A program made the translations under genes and the position numbers. The notes beneath the pieces are model-generated. The model saw nothing but the letters and a program-made list of their open reading frames with translations, was not told the DNA's origin and made no database searches. Positions 53,606 to 62,645 of a stretch of DNA of 64,000 bases are shown here, one piece after another (position 1 is the first letter of the stretch; each line of letters starts with the position of its first letter). This DNA is from Melghiribacillus thermohalophilus (GTDB lineage Bacteria; Bacillota; Bacilli; Bacillales; Alkalibacillaceae), in contig NZ_SMAN01000001.1 in assembly GCF_004342905.1 (NCBI RefSeq), positions 275,437 through 339,436 of the forward strand, read 5' to 3'.

Positions 53606-53681
53606 TGGTGGCTCGGGACGGAATCGAACCGCCGACACAAGGATTTTCAGTCCTTTGCTCTACCGACTGAGCTACCGAGCC
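53606..53681 (-). tRNA. tRNA-Phe (GAA)
   Basis: A complete 76-nt cloverleaf with encoded CCA: acceptor GGCTCGG, D-arm GCTCAGTCGGTAGAGC, anticodon loop CTGAAAA (anticodon GAA), and T-arm GGCGGTTCGATTCCGTC. It is the last, intact copy of a sequence whose 5' part is repeated upstream in disrupted form. Confidence 0.97.
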
Positions 53682-53833
53682 ATAAAAGAAAAACTATTTA
53701 ATTGCAACTCACACGATTTTCAGTCCTTCACCCCACGCTCAGTAAGTCATGTCAAGCAGCAGCTCGCGTGGTGTGCTGATGCCTTTTCCTGGAAGCTTAC
53801 TCGGACGTGCTCTACCGACTGAGCTACCGAGCC
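53682..53833 (-). pseudogene. disrupted tRNA-Phe copy A (152-bp repeat unit)
   Basis: On the minus strand the unit begins with an exact copy of the first 26 nt of tRNA-Phe (53833-53808, acceptor strand plus D-arm). A 79-nt insert (53807-53729) with inverted repeats follows. Then come 14 nt identical to the anticodon arm (53728-53715), then unrelated A/T-rich sequence. The 3' half of the tRNA (variable loop, T-arm, acceptor 3' strand) is missing, so no functional tRNA can form. The unit is directly repeated as copy B. Confidence 0.8.
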
Positions 53834-53971
53834 ATAAAAGAAAAAACTATTTAATTACAACTCGCACGATTTTCAGTCCTTCACCCCACGCTCAGTAAGT
53901 CATATCAAGCAGCAGCTCGCGTGGTGTGCTGATGCCTTTTCCTGGAAGCTTACTCGGACGTGCTCTACCGA
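53682..53971. repeat. tandem direct repeat, unit about 152 bp
   Basis: 53682-53833 and 53834-53971 are almost identical over about 138 bp, with a handful of substitutions and one extra A. Each begins ATAAAAGAAAAA-CTATTTAATT on the plus strand, the same sequence that follows the intact tRNA-Phe. The unit appears to have been duplicated by recombination at the tRNA-Phe homology. Confidence 0.85.
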
Positions 53972-54068
53972 TTGTGCTCAAAGCGGATAAGCTTTTCAAA
54001 GAAGTATTCCGCTTCTCGCAGAACCTACGGTGATGATCCTCACGGATGTTTACGGTTAGCTACCGAGA
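53834..54068 (-). pseudogene. disrupted tRNA-Phe copy B, doubly interrupted
   Basis: Same layout as copy A: anticodon-arm fragment (53868-53881), a 79-nt insert differing at one base (53882-53960), and the D-arm fragment TGCTCTACCGA (53961-53971, plus strand). In addition the D-loop is split by a second, different 86-nt insert (53972-54057), after which the acceptor-side fragment AGCTACCGAGA resumes (54058-54068). Copies A and B are tandem direct repeats from 53682 to about 53971. Confidence 0.75.
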
Positions 54069-54084
54069 CATGCCAAAATATGTA

Positions 54085-54177
54085 TGGCGGAGGAGGAGGG
54101 ATTCGAACCCCCGCGGGCCGTGAAGCCCCTGGCGGTTTTCAAGACCGCTCCCTTCAGCCAGACTTGGGTACTCCTCC
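54085..54177 (-). tRNA. tRNA-Ser (UGA)
   Basis: A 93-nt class II tRNA with encoded CCA: acceptor GGAGGAG/CTCCTCC, anticodon stem GCGGT/ACCGC around TTTGAAA (anticodon TGA), a long variable arm (GGGCTTCACGGCCC region) and T-arm GGGGGTTCGAATCCCTC. Confidence 0.95.
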
Positions 54178-54183
54178 GTGTAA

Positions 54184-54260
54184 TGGTGGACCCTGCAGGA
54201 CTCGAACCTGCGACCGATCGGTTATGAGCCGATAGCTCTAACCAGCTGAGCTAAGGGTCC
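54184..54260 (-). tRNA. tRNA-Ile2 (CAU, lysidine type)
   Basis: A 77-nt tRNA with encoded CCA: acceptor GGACCCT/AGGGTCC, anticodon stem ATCGG/CCGAT around CTCATAA. The anticodon is CAT. The acceptor and D-arm match Bacillus tRNA-Ile(k2C-AU) rather than initiator or elongator Met; a clear elongator Met is present separately in this cluster. TilS modification is expected. Confidence 0.8.
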
Positions 54261-54268
54261 ATGAAATA

Positions 54269-54344
54269 TGGGGCGACTGGTGGGAATCGAACCCACGAAT
54301 GCCGGAGCCACAATCCGGTGCGTTAACCACTTCGCCACAGCCGC
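54269..54344 (-). tRNA. tRNA-His (GUG)
   Basis: A 76-nt tRNA with encoded CCA: acceptor GCGGCTG/CAGTCGC with C73, an encoded G at position -1 (54345), and anticodon stem CCGGA/TCCGG around TTGTGGC (anticodon GTG). Confidence 0.95.
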
Positions 54345-54383
54345 CATATTAGAAAATCAAGTTGGGCATATGTATAAAGGGAA

Positions 54384-54457
54384 TGGCGGTGGAGGGATTC
54401 GAACCCCCGACCTCACGGGTATGAACCGTACGCTCTCGCCAGCTGAGCTACACCGCC
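54384..54457 (-). tRNA. tRNA-Met elongator (CAU)
   Basis: A 74-nt tRNA without encoded CCA: acceptor GGCGGTG/CACCGCC, D-arm GCTCAGCTGGCGAGAGC, anticodon loop TTCATAC (CAT) and T-arm CGGGGGTTCGAATCCCT. The sequence matches Bacillus elongator tRNA-Met closely. Confidence 0.93.
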
Positions 54458-54462
54458 ATAGA

Positions 54463-54537
54463 TGGCTCCACCGGCAGGATTCGAACCTGCGACCAATCGG
54501 TTAACAGCCGATTGCTCTACCACTGAGCTACGGTGGA
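54463..54537 (-). tRNA. tRNA-Asn (GUU)
   Basis: A 75-nt tRNA with encoded CCA: acceptor TCCACCG/CGGTGGA, anticodon stem ATCGG/CCGAT around CTGTTAA (anticodon GTT). First gene of the tRNA operon. Confidence 0.96.
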
Positions 54538-54647
54538 ATAAAACGTTGTTTATAATGTGTGTTGTTATTGTCCGTCCCCACGATCCACCTGCTTCATCAG
54601 CAATGTTTCTCATGCGGTTTTTTGTTTTTCTTTGAACGACGAATAAT

Positions 54648-54676
54648 AATATATCATGAAAATGAATGTATGTCAA
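54648..54676 (-). promoter_or_regulatory. tRNA operon promoter
   Basis: Minus strand TTGACA (54676-54671), 17-nt spacer, TATATT (54653-54648): a consensus sigma-A promoter about 110 nt before tRNA-Asn. The remaining 54538-54830 shows no gene. Confidence 0.88.
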
Positions 54677-54778
54677 TATATTTTTTGTTATTTTATTTTT
54701 AATCAGCACATGTGTAATATAGCATGGTTGTTTCTATCATTCAAGGTTTTTTTCTAAAGTATTTGCAGAATCAGAAAC

Positions 54779-54806
54779 GCCCCCTGCCCATTGGTTGACA
54801 GGGGGA
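54779..54806 (-). terminator. terminator-like hairpin after the Na/Pi symporter gene
   Basis: CCCCCTG and CAGGGGG pair around a 12-nt loop, followed by a short CGTTTC tract on the minus strand. Confidence 0.55.
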
Positions 54807-54830
54807 CATCTTCTCTTCAAAAAATGGCAA

Positions 54831-56483
54831 TTAAGAATTTAGCACGTCCGGATCTGTATCTTTCCCAATGACTTCCTGCGCGATATTTACGGCATGGTCT
54901 CCGATTCGTTCCAGATTACTGATGATGTCTACAAAGACAATGCCAGCAGGGCCGGTACAGACTCCTTCATTCAGACGAATAATATGTTTTTTACGATACG
55001 TGCGTTCCATCTGGTCAATCTGTTCTTCTTTTTGGATCACGGCTAATGCTTCTTCATGGTTCATGCTTTCATAAGCTTTAAGCGCCTGTTTGACTGTAAT
55101 CATCGTCAGATTAAACATGTCGTTTAAATCTTTCATTGCCTGTTCTGTAAGGGCAACTTTATTGGAAATTTTATAATCAATCAATTCCACGATGTTTTCG
55201 AAGTGGTCCCCGATCCGTTCGATGTCCCGGACAATATCAACGATAGAAGAATGAAGGGCACTCTCTGTTTTGGAAAGTGACGAACTTGAAATGCGCACTA
55301 AGTAATCCGTAATCTTGCGGTCGAGGTTATTAATCGCATCTTCCAGCTGCAATGACAATTCTGCGTGTTTCTGATTATGATTATTTAAATATAGGCTTGT
55401 CTCCTCCAGCCCCTGCATGGCCAGTTCTCCCATGCGCAGAGATTCCTCCTTGGCCTGTCCAAGTGCAAGAGATGGTGACTGTTCAATAAAAATCGGGTCC
55501 AGATGTTTTGGCTTATATTCAATGGCCGTATCTTTCCCCGGAATTAGTTTCGTCACAATAACGGCCAGAAGCCAGATGAATGGAAACTGAATCAATGTAT
55601 TGGTTACGTTGAAAATTCCATGTGCAAAGGCTATGGTCATTTGATTATTTAAATTTAGATAGTCCTGCAGGTTAGCGACGACCCAGGTAAATGGTTTAAG
55701 CAATATAATAAATAAAGTGGCTCCTATAATATTAAATAACACATGGGTCAGGGCTGCCCGCTTTGCTGCAATGCTCGCCCCAATCGAAGCAAGAACAGCG
55801 GTGATTGTCGTTCCAATATTATCACCAAATAAAACTGGCAGAGCTGCCTCCAGGGAAATGGCTCCCTGTCCAAACAATCCCTGAAGTACGCCAATGGTTG
55901 CTGAAGAGCTTTGAACGATGACCGTAAATACGGTACCTATCAGCACACCCAGTAGCGGCATTTCACTCATACTTACCGTGAGTTCATGAAAAGCTTCAAA
56001 ACTTCTCAGAGGCTTCATACCACTGCTCATTAATTCCAATCCGTAAAATAAAGCCCCTAAACCAAATACGGTTTGTCCAAGATAAGTAACCTTCTTATTT
56101 TTAAAGAAAAAGATCAACAATGCCCCGAGAGCGATGATCGGCAGAGCAAATTCTCCCACGTCAATACCAATAATAAACGCTGTAACAGTGGTACCTATGT
56201 TGGCTCCCATAATGACCCCGATGGCTTGTCTCAACGTCATAAAACCGGCATTTACCAGTCCAACTGTTATAACGGTTGTTCCTGAACTGCTCTGGATCAA
56301 TATGGTAACTATAATTCCTGCGAGTACGCCCATAAAAGGGTTTGTCGTAAAACGGTCGAGAATATCCCTTAATTTATCTCCGGCAGATTTTTGAAGTCCA
56401 TCTCCCATGTACTTCAGACCGAATAGAAAGATCCCGAGACCGCCGACAAATTCAAAAATCATCTTTTGAACATCGATTTCCAA
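54831..56483 (-). CDS. Na/Pi cotransporter with PhoU-like domain
   Basis: A 550-residue membrane protein of the Na/Pi cotransporter II family. Two inverted repeats carry the QSSS motifs (ILIQSSSGTTVITVG near residue 60 and VIVQSSSATIGVL near 185). A C-terminal PhoU-like domain (about 340-545) includes IVRDIERIGDHFENI and IISNLERIGDHA. It probably takes up or exports phosphate with sodium and complements Pst. The start is TTG 56483 with GAGGGG 9 nt upstream; TTG 56504 is an alternative. Confidence 0.9.
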   Translation of the reverse strand: MEIDVQKMIFEFVGGLGIFLFGLKYMGDGLQKSAGDKLRDILDRFTTNPFMGVLAGIIVTILIQSSSGTTVITVGLVNAGFMTLRQAIGVIMGANIGTTVTAFIIGIDVGEFALPIIALGALLIFFFKNKKVTYLGQTVFGLGALFYGLELMSSGMKPLRSFEAFHELTVSMSEMPLLGVLIGTVFTVIVQSSSATIGVLQGLFGQGAISLEAALPVLFGDNIGTTITAVLASIGASIAAKRAALTHVLFNIIGATLFIILLKPFTWVVANLQDYLNLNNQMTIAFAHGIFNVTNTLIQFPFIWLLAVIVTKLIPGKDTAIEYKPKHLDPIFIEQSPSLALGQAKEESLRMGELAMQGLEETSLYLNNHNQKHAELSLQLEDAINNLDRKITDYLVRISSSSLSKTESALHSSIVDIVRDIERIGDHFENIVELIDYKISNKVALTEQAMKDLNDMFNLTMITVKQALKAYESMNHEEALAVIQKEEQIDQMERTYRKKHIIRLNEGVCTGPAGIVFVDIISNLERIGDHAVNIAQEVIGKDTDPDVLNS

Positions 56484-56670
56484 TCTGTTCAACCCCTCAT
56501 CCAAAGTTCTGTTTAAAACACCCTTCTCATTATTAATGATTTGTTAAGGATTTGTAAAGTAGATTCGACAAAATTTACAATACCTTAACATTTTGTTTGA
56601 CCATGGTGCTTGTGGAACATGAACGCTTCCTTTATGATGAAAAAGGAACATTGCAAAGGATGTGAATCGT

Positions 56671-57438
56671 ATGAAATGGAACATATTTCAACAGTTTCTG
56701 TTTAGCTTCTATCATTTTAAAAATGTATCCGCTTTCCGCTACCAAAAAATTGGGCGATCCATTGGTTATGTTTTCTTTATGATGCTGATTGCGACCCTCC
56801 CTCTACTGGTCATCAGTTCCATTCAGACTAACAGCGCCTTACAGTCAGTGAATATTGAGAAAATTATTGATGCTCCTGACTTTTTTATAGAAGGTGGCGT
56901 ATTAAAGATAGACCAGCAGGAACCGTATTCCAGTTCCGATCAGACGCTCATCGTGACGGACCAGGAACTGGAAGAAGGCAGCAATTTTTCCGAGGGAGTT
57001 GTGTTTTCACAAAGGGAGATCCTTTTCATTTCCAACGAAAAAATCATACTCGAGTTTCCATATGCCTTGATAGGACTACATCAGGCGTCAAAAGATCAAA
57101 TCATCGATACCATTCAAACCATCCAATCGTTGAAATGGTTTATCCTGATTATCTTTTTTGCCATGAACTATTTATTCGTTACTGGTTTTAAATTTATTGA
57201 AATTTCTCTGCTGGCTGTGATTGGACTAATATTCAAAAACAAACTGAAGAAAAACGTGAAATACCTGCAGATCTGGACGTTATCTGCCTATGCCGCAACC
57301 ATTCCTTCAATTGTCATTGCCTGGCTTGAGTATCTTTCCGTTTCAATACCATACGCTGGTCTTCTGTTCTGGGCAGCAGGAGGGATGATTTTATACCGGA
57401 CGATTTCATTTATACCTTCTCCAAAAACAGTTTCATAA
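56671..57438 (+). CDS. yqgB: DUF1189 membrane protein YqgB
   Basis: A 255-residue protein of the DUF1189 (YqgB) family. One N-terminal helix (about 34-52) is followed by an extracytoplasmic domain of about 110 residues and then three to four helices in the C-terminal third (about 160-180, 185-205, 215-232 and 235-250). The function is unknown. AAAGGATG precedes ATG 56671. It is divergent from the Na/Pi symporter gene. The 57439-57577 stretch after it holds no gene. Confidence 0.82.
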   Translation: MKWNIFQQFLFSFYHFKNVSAFRYQKIGRSIGYVFFMMLIATLPLLVISSIQTNSALQSVNIEKIIDAPDFFIEGGVLKIDQQEPYSSSDQTLIVTDQELEEGSNFSEGVVFSQREILFISNEKIILEFPYALIGLHQASKDQIIDTIQTIQSLKWFILIIFFAMNYLFVTGFKFIEISLLAVIGLIFKNKLKKNVKYLQIWTLSAYAATIPSIVIAWLEYLSVSIPYAGLLFWAAGGMILYRTISFIPSPKTVS

Positions 57439-57577
57439 CATGGCTAAAAACAAAAGTTCCCTCTGTCCTGCATGGCCCCAAAGAATTTTGACGGCATCTG
57501 TTGAGGTTTGAGAAGTGGAAGTATCGGGTATTGACCATGAATAAAGCAAGTTATAAACTGATGGTATCCTTCTTTGT

Positions 57578-57607
57578 AAAAACGCCCGGATTTCTCCGGG
57601 CGTTTTT
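57578..57607. terminator. bidirectional terminator yqgB / chemoreceptor
   Basis: AAAAACGCCCGGA and TCCGGGCGTTTTT form a 13-bp stem with loop TTTC and U-runs on both strands, serving the convergent units. Confidence 0.93.
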
Positions 57608-57616
57608 ACACCCATA

Positions 57617-59359
57617 TCATCGATCACCAGTATATGTTTTTGAAATTAAGGATTCCAGAGATTGTGCAAGAGCTGTGAGCTCTATACGTATTTCTTCCGT
57701 TTCCTGCAATTTTTCGTTCTGTTCATGGACACTTTCAACCAATTGATTGACTGATTGAGCCGTAGCCTCAGTTACCTGACTGAAAATCTGAAAAGCTTCT
57801 TTTAATTCCGGAACAACCGCTTCAGACCGTTTCATTTCTTTTTCGGATTTTTCAGCATAAATATTCAGATCCTTTATATATTGTTTTAATTCATCAAAAA
57901 TCTCCCTGGAATGGTGTACGGTCTTAAACTGTTTATGTAAGTCCCTGGAAAATTTCTCGAATTGATCAGAAAAATAATTGCCGATCTGAATCGTATCATT
58001 TAATTTGTTATGAATATCATCGGCCGCTTTATGGGATCTGTCTGCAAGTTTCCGGATTTGCTCAGCAACTACAGAGAATCCCTTTCCGTTTTCTCCCGCA
58101 CGTGCAGCTTCTATGGAAGCATTTAAAGCAAGGAGTTTGGTCTGCTCTGAAATATCTTGAATCAGTTTTCGTGACTCACTGATATGATATGTCTGTTCCA
58201 TGAACTTCCCCATCTTCTCTCCCATTTCTTCCATTCCCCCGTAAAATTGTTCAAGGGCAGACAAAATCAATGCAATCTCCTGGTTTCCTTTTTCCGCTGA
58301 TTCATACATTCGAAGTTGACGCTGCTTGATATCATAAAATACATCATTCAGCAAGTATATTAACCTGGATATCGATTCCACCATATCTCCATACTGGTTA
58401 AGGGTTCCCTTTGACTCGGCAGCATGATCCATGACACGTAACAAATCTTGTTTCATTTTTACCTGTTTTTCATTTAGTTCTTCTGAGGAGAAGGATAATT
58501 GATTGCTGGTGCCGGTCAATCGACGGATGGCCCCTTCGATATTTTGAAACAACATCTGGATTTGAGAGATTAAATTGTGAAAGCTATTGTTCAGGGAACG
58601 AATTTCCGGAATATGGCTATGGATTGGGTTAACCTCAGAAAAATTCCCTTTCCGCGCCTTTCTCATTTCGGATTGAAGATCTGTCAGCGGCTTTGTCAGT
58701 TTTGATACAATTAACGATATACTAACAACGATGATCATTAAGCTGGTTGCCCCGACCATGATGGAAAAGAGAGCCAATTCCCTTGCTGTCTGAATGTAAT
58801 CCCCTTGAGGAATGGCTATAACATAATATCCCTGAAGTTCTGCAATGTATCCTGAAGAAAACAGCCAGGGCTGTCCGTTATACTGATGAATAAAGGACCT
58901 GGTTTCTTCTGCTAAAATTTCTTCTTTTAACCCCGGATCTACACTCACCGAATCAAATTGATGGTCTGTAAAAATCTCTACTTCGTCTTCTCTAACAATA
59001 AAGATTTTGGGAGACAGTTCATCCAGAAGCAATGCGTTTTTTTGCTGCTCAATCCCTTTGTAAAACTCCTTTTGAAACAGTTGATCATCACCAATATAGG
59101 CAAATTTCATTTTCTGTGCCAGATCCTGCATCACTCCGATTTCACGATTCAACCGATTTTCCACTAAAGTCAGCTGAGTGTCTTTCGCTTTGTCATATGA
59201 AATAATTCCTACCCCTGCAATGGCACAGACCAATAAGAACACCGTGATGGATAACAGCCTCCATTTCATGGATAAAGAAGGCCATAACTTAAATGGAGAT
59301 AAGCGAAAAAAGTGTCTCAATGGATGAAAATCTTTCTCTTGTCCAATGTTTATTTTCAA
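57617..59359 (-). CDS. methyl-accepting chemotaxis-like protein
   Basis: A 580-residue transmembrane receptor. Helix 1 is near residues 35-57, an extracytoplasmic sensor of about 150 residues follows, helix 2 is near 205-228, then a HAMP-like linker ([20 protein letters not shown]) and the MCP signalling coiled coil. The hairpin tip contains [31 protein letters not shown] seen in two blocks, the CheA/CheW contact. The ligand is unknown. The start is TTG 59359 with GGAGGG 7 nt upstream; the ATG at 59374 overlaps that site. Such receptors occur at this locus in some Bacilli. Confidence 0.88.
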   Translation of the reverse strand: MKINIGQEKDFHPLRHFFRLSPFKLWPSLSMKWRLLSITVFLLVCAIAGVGIISYDKAKDTQLTLVENRLNREIGVMQDLAQKMKFAYIGDDQLFQKEFYKGIEQQKNALLLDELSPKIFIVREDEVEIFTDHQFDSVSVDPGLKEEILAEETRSFIHQYNGQPWLFSSGYIAELQGYYVIAIPQGDYIQTARELALFSIMVGATSLMIIVVSISLIVSKLTKPLTDLQSEMRKARKGNFSEVNPIHSHIPEIRSLNNSFHNLISQIQMLFQNIEGAIRRLTGTSNQLSFSSEELNEKQVKMKQDLLRVMDHAAESKGTLNQYGDMVESISRLIYLLNDVFYDIKQRQLRMYESAEKGNQEIALILSALEQFYGGMEEMGEKMGKFMEQTYHISESRKLIQDISEQTKLLALNASIEAARAGENGKGFSVVAEQIRKLADRSHKAADDIHNKLNDTIQIGNYFSDQFEKFSRDLHKQFKTVHHSREIFDELKQYIKDLNIYAEKSEKEMKRSEAVVPELKEAFQIFSQVTEATAQSVNQLVESVHEQNEKLQETEEIRIELTALAQSLESLISKTYTGDR

Positions 59360-59430
59360 TAAAAAACCCTCCATTCCGCCATATAGTCCATTTCAGTATG
59401 ACAACCCAATGTGTATGGAGGGTAAAGAAA

Positions 59431-60078
59431 TTATGAATTTGGTGTTAAATTATCGATGACTTCTTCGACTACAATTTTTGTACCATCTACATAGGTGACG
59501 GTTATCTCACTGCCTTTCTCAATCCATTTACCGTTGGCAACGGCAGAGTAATCCTGATCATCAACCCGAACGGTACCTGATGGTCTCAGGTCTGTCAGAG
59601 CCACTCCGTTTTTATTGATCAGGCTTTGATACTGTTTATTCATGGAATTGTACCCGCTCTCGGAAGTTAAACGATCAAGGAGTGTTACTTTATCCCACAT
59701 TTTTCTTTTTGGAAATACTTTTAGAAAGAGGAAACTGGACAGCATTCCTAGAATGATACCAGTAACTGCATACAAGCCATTGACCCAGTTCGGTGCGCTT
59801 AGTCCAATGGCCAGAATCATCAGTCCCACACCGATGAATGATAAAGTTCCATCGTTTAAGATCTTCCCATCAATGACAATGAGTGATAAGGCCACAAGAA
59901 AAAGCGTAATCATTAAAAAAAATGATGTATTTGAAAGATGAGCAGAAAAATAAAGTGCGATAAAACCCATTCCAAGCAGGCCGGCAAGTCCCCTCATTTT
60001 TACCAGTAATTCACCTATTAAAAACAGCATCCCCAAAAAAGTAAGTATAAAAGCTGCTGTGATGGACTCTAAAAACAT
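59431..60078 (-). CDS. NfeD-family membrane protein
   Basis: A 215-residue protein with four to five N-terminal transmembrane helices (through about residue 125) and a C-terminal NfeD-type OB-fold domain (ALTDLRPSGTVRVDDQDYSAVANGKWIEKGSEITVTYVDG, cited in part; about 160-205). NfeD proteins partner flotillin-like proteins at membrane microdomains, but no flotillin gene lies in this window. GGGGTGA precedes ATG 60078; longer frames from 60273 are rejected. B. subtilis YqgC occupies a similar position but is a different family. Confidence 0.85.
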   Translation of the reverse strand: MFLESITAAFILTFLGMLFLIGELLVKMRGLAGLLGMGFIALYFSAHLSNTSFFLMITLFLVALSLIVIDGKILNDGTLSFIGVGLMILAIGLSAPNWVNGLYAVTGIILGMLSSFLFLKVFPKRKMWDKVTLLDRLTSESGYNSMNKQYQSLINKNGVALTDLRPSGTVRVDDQDYSAVANGKWIEKGSEITVTYVDGTKIVVEEVIDNLTPNS

Positions 60079-60163
60079 ACTGTCACCCCAATTCATCAGA
60101 ATGTAATGTCTAATACATATACGCTTTTCAGGAGATATTCGTTTCATTGGAGAGGTGGTCCTG

Positions 60164-60514
60164 TTGCATTTCCTAAAAAAGGTGTTCGTTGTTTTCTTAG
60201 CTTTACTCTTTGTCAGAAGTTTACTATACGATTGGTCAACGGGTGTGCTGGAGTTCGATGTGACGCCAACCAATACTGAAGAGGATCAAAAAGAAAAAAA
60301 TAATCATGGCGACAAAGCGTCTTTTCAGGCTGTCCCTTATCAGGTTCAGTCCGGTGATACCGTTTTATCCATTTTAGAACAATTAAATCCCCATTTAAAT
60401 ATGTATTCCATGGAAAAAGTCATCGAAGATTTTCAGTCGCTCAATCCGGGGATTGATCCTCATTCCATTTTAAATGGTAACACCTATTTATTCCCCGTTT
60501 ATGACGAGCAGTAA
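60164..60514 (+). CDS. yqfZ: LysM-domain protein YqfZ
   Basis: A 116-residue protein with a signal anchor (about 5-23) and a C-terminal LysM-like repeat (PYQVQSGDTVLSILEQLNP...DFQSLNPGIDPHSILNGNTYLFPVY, cited in part). LysM domains bind peptidoglycan glycan strands. The start is TTG 60164 with GAGAGG 8 nt upstream. It sits directly before ispG, as yqfZ does next to yqfY in B. subtilis. Confidence 0.82.
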   Translation: MHFLKKVFVVFLALLFVRSLLYDWSTGVLEFDVTPTNTEEDQKEKNNHGDKASFQAVPYQVQSGDTVLSILEQLNPHLNMYSMEKVIEDFQSLNPGIDPHSILNGNTYLFPVYDEQ

Positions 60515-60651
60515 TACGATTATTTTTTCCCATGGAGCTGGACCTTAAAAAATGATATAGTATAAAGTGGAGCATTTTAAGATGACAGAACCCATTATTA
60601 CTCAGTAATGGGAAGCAAATAAAGTTTCACGGAATAAAAGGAGCGTTGTGT

Positions 60652-61749
60652 ATGTCTTCCATTACCCACCGTAAAGATACGAGACAGGTTCGAGTAGGGG
60701 ATGTAACCATTGGCGGAAAAAATGAAGTTGTGATTCAGTCCATGACCACGACCAAAACACATGATGTAGAAGCCACCGTCAATGAGATCAAACGCCTGGA
60801 GGAAGCTGGCTGTCAAATTGTACGTGTAGCATGTCCCGATGAACGGGCGGCTGATGCGATACCTGAAATTAAAAAAAGAATTAACATCCCTCTCGTTGTA
60901 GATATTCATTTCGATTACAAACTGGCATTAAAAGCCATTGAAGGGGGGGCTGATAAGATTCGAATCAACCCCGGAAATATCGGAAGAAGGGAAAAAGTCG
61001 AAGCCGTTGTAAAAGCTGCAAAAGAAAAAGGTATTCCCATACGAATTGGGGTTAATGCCGGTTCTTTAGAAAAACGGATTTTAAATAAGTACGGCTACCC
61101 GACAGCGGATGGGATGGTTGAAAGCGCACAATACCATATCAACATTTTAGAAGAGCTGGATTTCCATGATATTGTAGTATCTCTGAAAGCTTCTGATGTT
61201 CGTCTGGCTATTGAAGCTTATGAAAAAGCAGCAAAAGCTTTTGATTACCCTCTTCACCTCGGCATCACCGAATCCGGAACACTTTTTGCCGGAACGGTTA
61301 AAAGTGCTGCCGGGCTTGGAGCCATTTTAAGCAAAGGAATCGGAAATACGATTCGGATTTCTCTCAGTGCCGACCCTGTTGAAGAAGTAAAAGTAGCCCG
61401 AGAACTGTTAAAATCGTTCGGCCTTGCTTCAAATGCGGCTACTCTGATTTCCTGCCCTACTTGCGGCCGAATCGAGATTGATTTAATTTCTATAGCCAAT
61501 GAGGTCGAGGAATACATCTCCAAAATAAAAGCCCCTATTAAAGTAGCCGTTCTCGGCTGTGCCGTGAACGGTCCCGGTGAAGCAAGGGAGGCAGATATTG
61601 GCATTGCCGGTGCACGTGGAGAAGGGTTATTGTTCCGTCATGGTGAAATCATTCGAAAAGTTCCAGAAGAGACCATGGTGGAAGAATTGAAAAAAGAAGT
61701 GGATAAACTAGCCGAAGAATATGCTCAAAAACAAAAAGAAGAGGTATAA
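60652..61749 (+). CDS. ispG: (E)-4-hydroxy-3-methylbut-2-enyl-diphosphate synthase
   Basis: A 365-residue [4Fe-4S] enzyme of the MEP isoprenoid pathway that converts MEcPP to HMBPP. The TIM-barrel portion begins with VGGKNEVV-like [20 protein letters not shown] and [12 protein letters not shown]; the Fe-S cysteines are in [12 protein letters not shown] and [25 protein letters not shown] precedes ATG 60652. Terminator region: a weak cruciform at 61848-61890. Known in B. subtilis as YqfY. Confidence 0.95.
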   Translation: MSSITHRKDTRQVRVGDVTIGGKNEVVIQSMTTTKTHDVEATVNEIKRLEEAGCQIVRVACPDERAADAIPEIKKRINIPLVVDIHFDYKLALKAIEGGADKIRINPGNIGRREKVEAVVKAAKEKGIPIRIGVNAGSLEKRILNKYGYPTADGMVESAQYHINILEELDFHDIVVSLKASDVRLAIEAYEKAAKAFDYPLHLGITESGTLFAGTVKSAAGLGAILSKGIGNTIRISLSADPVEEVKVARELLKSFGLASNAATLISCPTCGRIEIDLISIANEVEEYISKIKAPIKVAVLGCAVNGPGEAREADIGIAGARGEGLLFRHGEIIRKVPEETMVEELKKEVDKLAEEYAQKQKEEV

Positions 61750-61847
61750 AATGAAAGCAACAGGAAACAGGCTGGGACGAACGAAAAAGAGATGAGGAGG
61801 CTGTTTTCACCTTAATACCTTCAGAAACCTTATTTTAACCAAACAAT

Positions 61848-61890
61848 GGGGATGTCTGCAGGCAATTAAATCGCCTGACAAGACATCCCC
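61848..61890. other. long nested stem-loop after ispG
   Basis: GGGGATGTCT pairs with AGACATCCCC, enclosing a second stem CAGGC/GCCTG. No U-run follows on either strand, so it is not a classic intrinsic terminator. It may stabilise or process the 3' ends of ispG and yqfX transcripts, which converge here. Confidence 0.5.
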
Positions 61891-61918
61891 GAAATGTGAG
61901 AACTGCCAATCGACATTG

Positions 61919-62353
61919 CTAAAACATAAAATCCAATAACCGAAGAACGACAGCAATCCCTCCGGCTGCAACCGCAATATTACCAAGCATTTCTGCACCT
62001 CTTCTTCTCGCGGTTAAACCGACAAGAATACCCGCTACCCCTAAGATAATCGGCATGATAAAAAAGGCGAAAAAGGATAAGAAAATAGCGGTCCAGCCCC
62101 AACCGGCGCCGCCCTCTTCTTCTGTTCGCATATTGGTTTCCTTTTCTTCAGTAGCCCGTTCTGCCCGGCCTACTTCTCGGTTGTAAAGCGCCGCTTCCTC
62201 AGCAAATTCTTCATCTCTTTTCCTGTTATCTGGCTCGTATTCATCGCCAATACCTTCCGTACCTAAATACTGGTTGCCGACGGTTATACGGTTATTTAAA
62301 TTCCTTTCGTCCAGGTTATCCAGCTCTTCTCTGTCACGATTATAATCTGTCAT
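61919..62353 (-). CDS. yqfX: YqfX-like membrane protein
   Basis: A 144-residue protein with an acidic, repeat-poor N-terminal half (RDREELDNLDERNLNNR, AERATEEKETNMRTEEE) and two transmembrane helices in the C-terminal third (about 90-112 and 124-142) separated by a basic TARRRGAE turn. This matches the YqfX/DUF4190-like small membrane proteins next to ispG in Bacilli. GAGGG lies 6 nt before ATG 62353. Function unknown. Confidence 0.72.
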   Translation of the reverse strand: MTDYNRDREELDNLDERNLNNRITVGNQYLGTEGIGDEYEPDNRKRDEEFAEEAALYNREVGRAERATEEKETNMRTEEEGGAGWGWTAIFLSFFAFFIMPIILGVAGILVGLTARRRGAEMLGNIAVAAGGIAVVLRLLDFMF

Positions 62354-62579
62354 CAAAGTCCCTCACTTTCTGAAGAGGTGTATGTATAGTTTGTGAAGGA
62401 GCTTGATTTATATTACATGGAATATTTTTGTTGTTCTATATCGAAAAAGCTGACTGCTGATCCAGTAAGACAAGCAAAAGCACCTTTCTAGCTGCCCTAA
62501 AAAAGCCGAACCAGTTCAAGGAGCACTGCAGCCAGCTCAATGCAAAGTGTTCCACAACTAGAATGTTATTCTTTTCGAA

Positions 62580-62621
62580 TAAAAAACAGGAAGTTCAATG
62601 GTATGGTAATGAACTTCCTGC
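62580..62621 (-). terminator. transglycosylase gene terminator
   Basis: ACAGGAAGTTCA pairs with TGAACTTCCTG around a 12-nt loop, followed by TTTTTT on the minus strand. The rest of 62354-62579 shows no gene. Confidence 0.85.
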
Positions 62622-62645
62622 TTCAAACATCACAGCCTTGCGTAT

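Noticed and set aside
53571-54504. Several ORFs of 60-90 codons reading through the tRNA cluster
   Set aside because: They are antisense translations of tRNA genes (typical RTRTCDRS/GGGGIRTP-type readings), not proteins.
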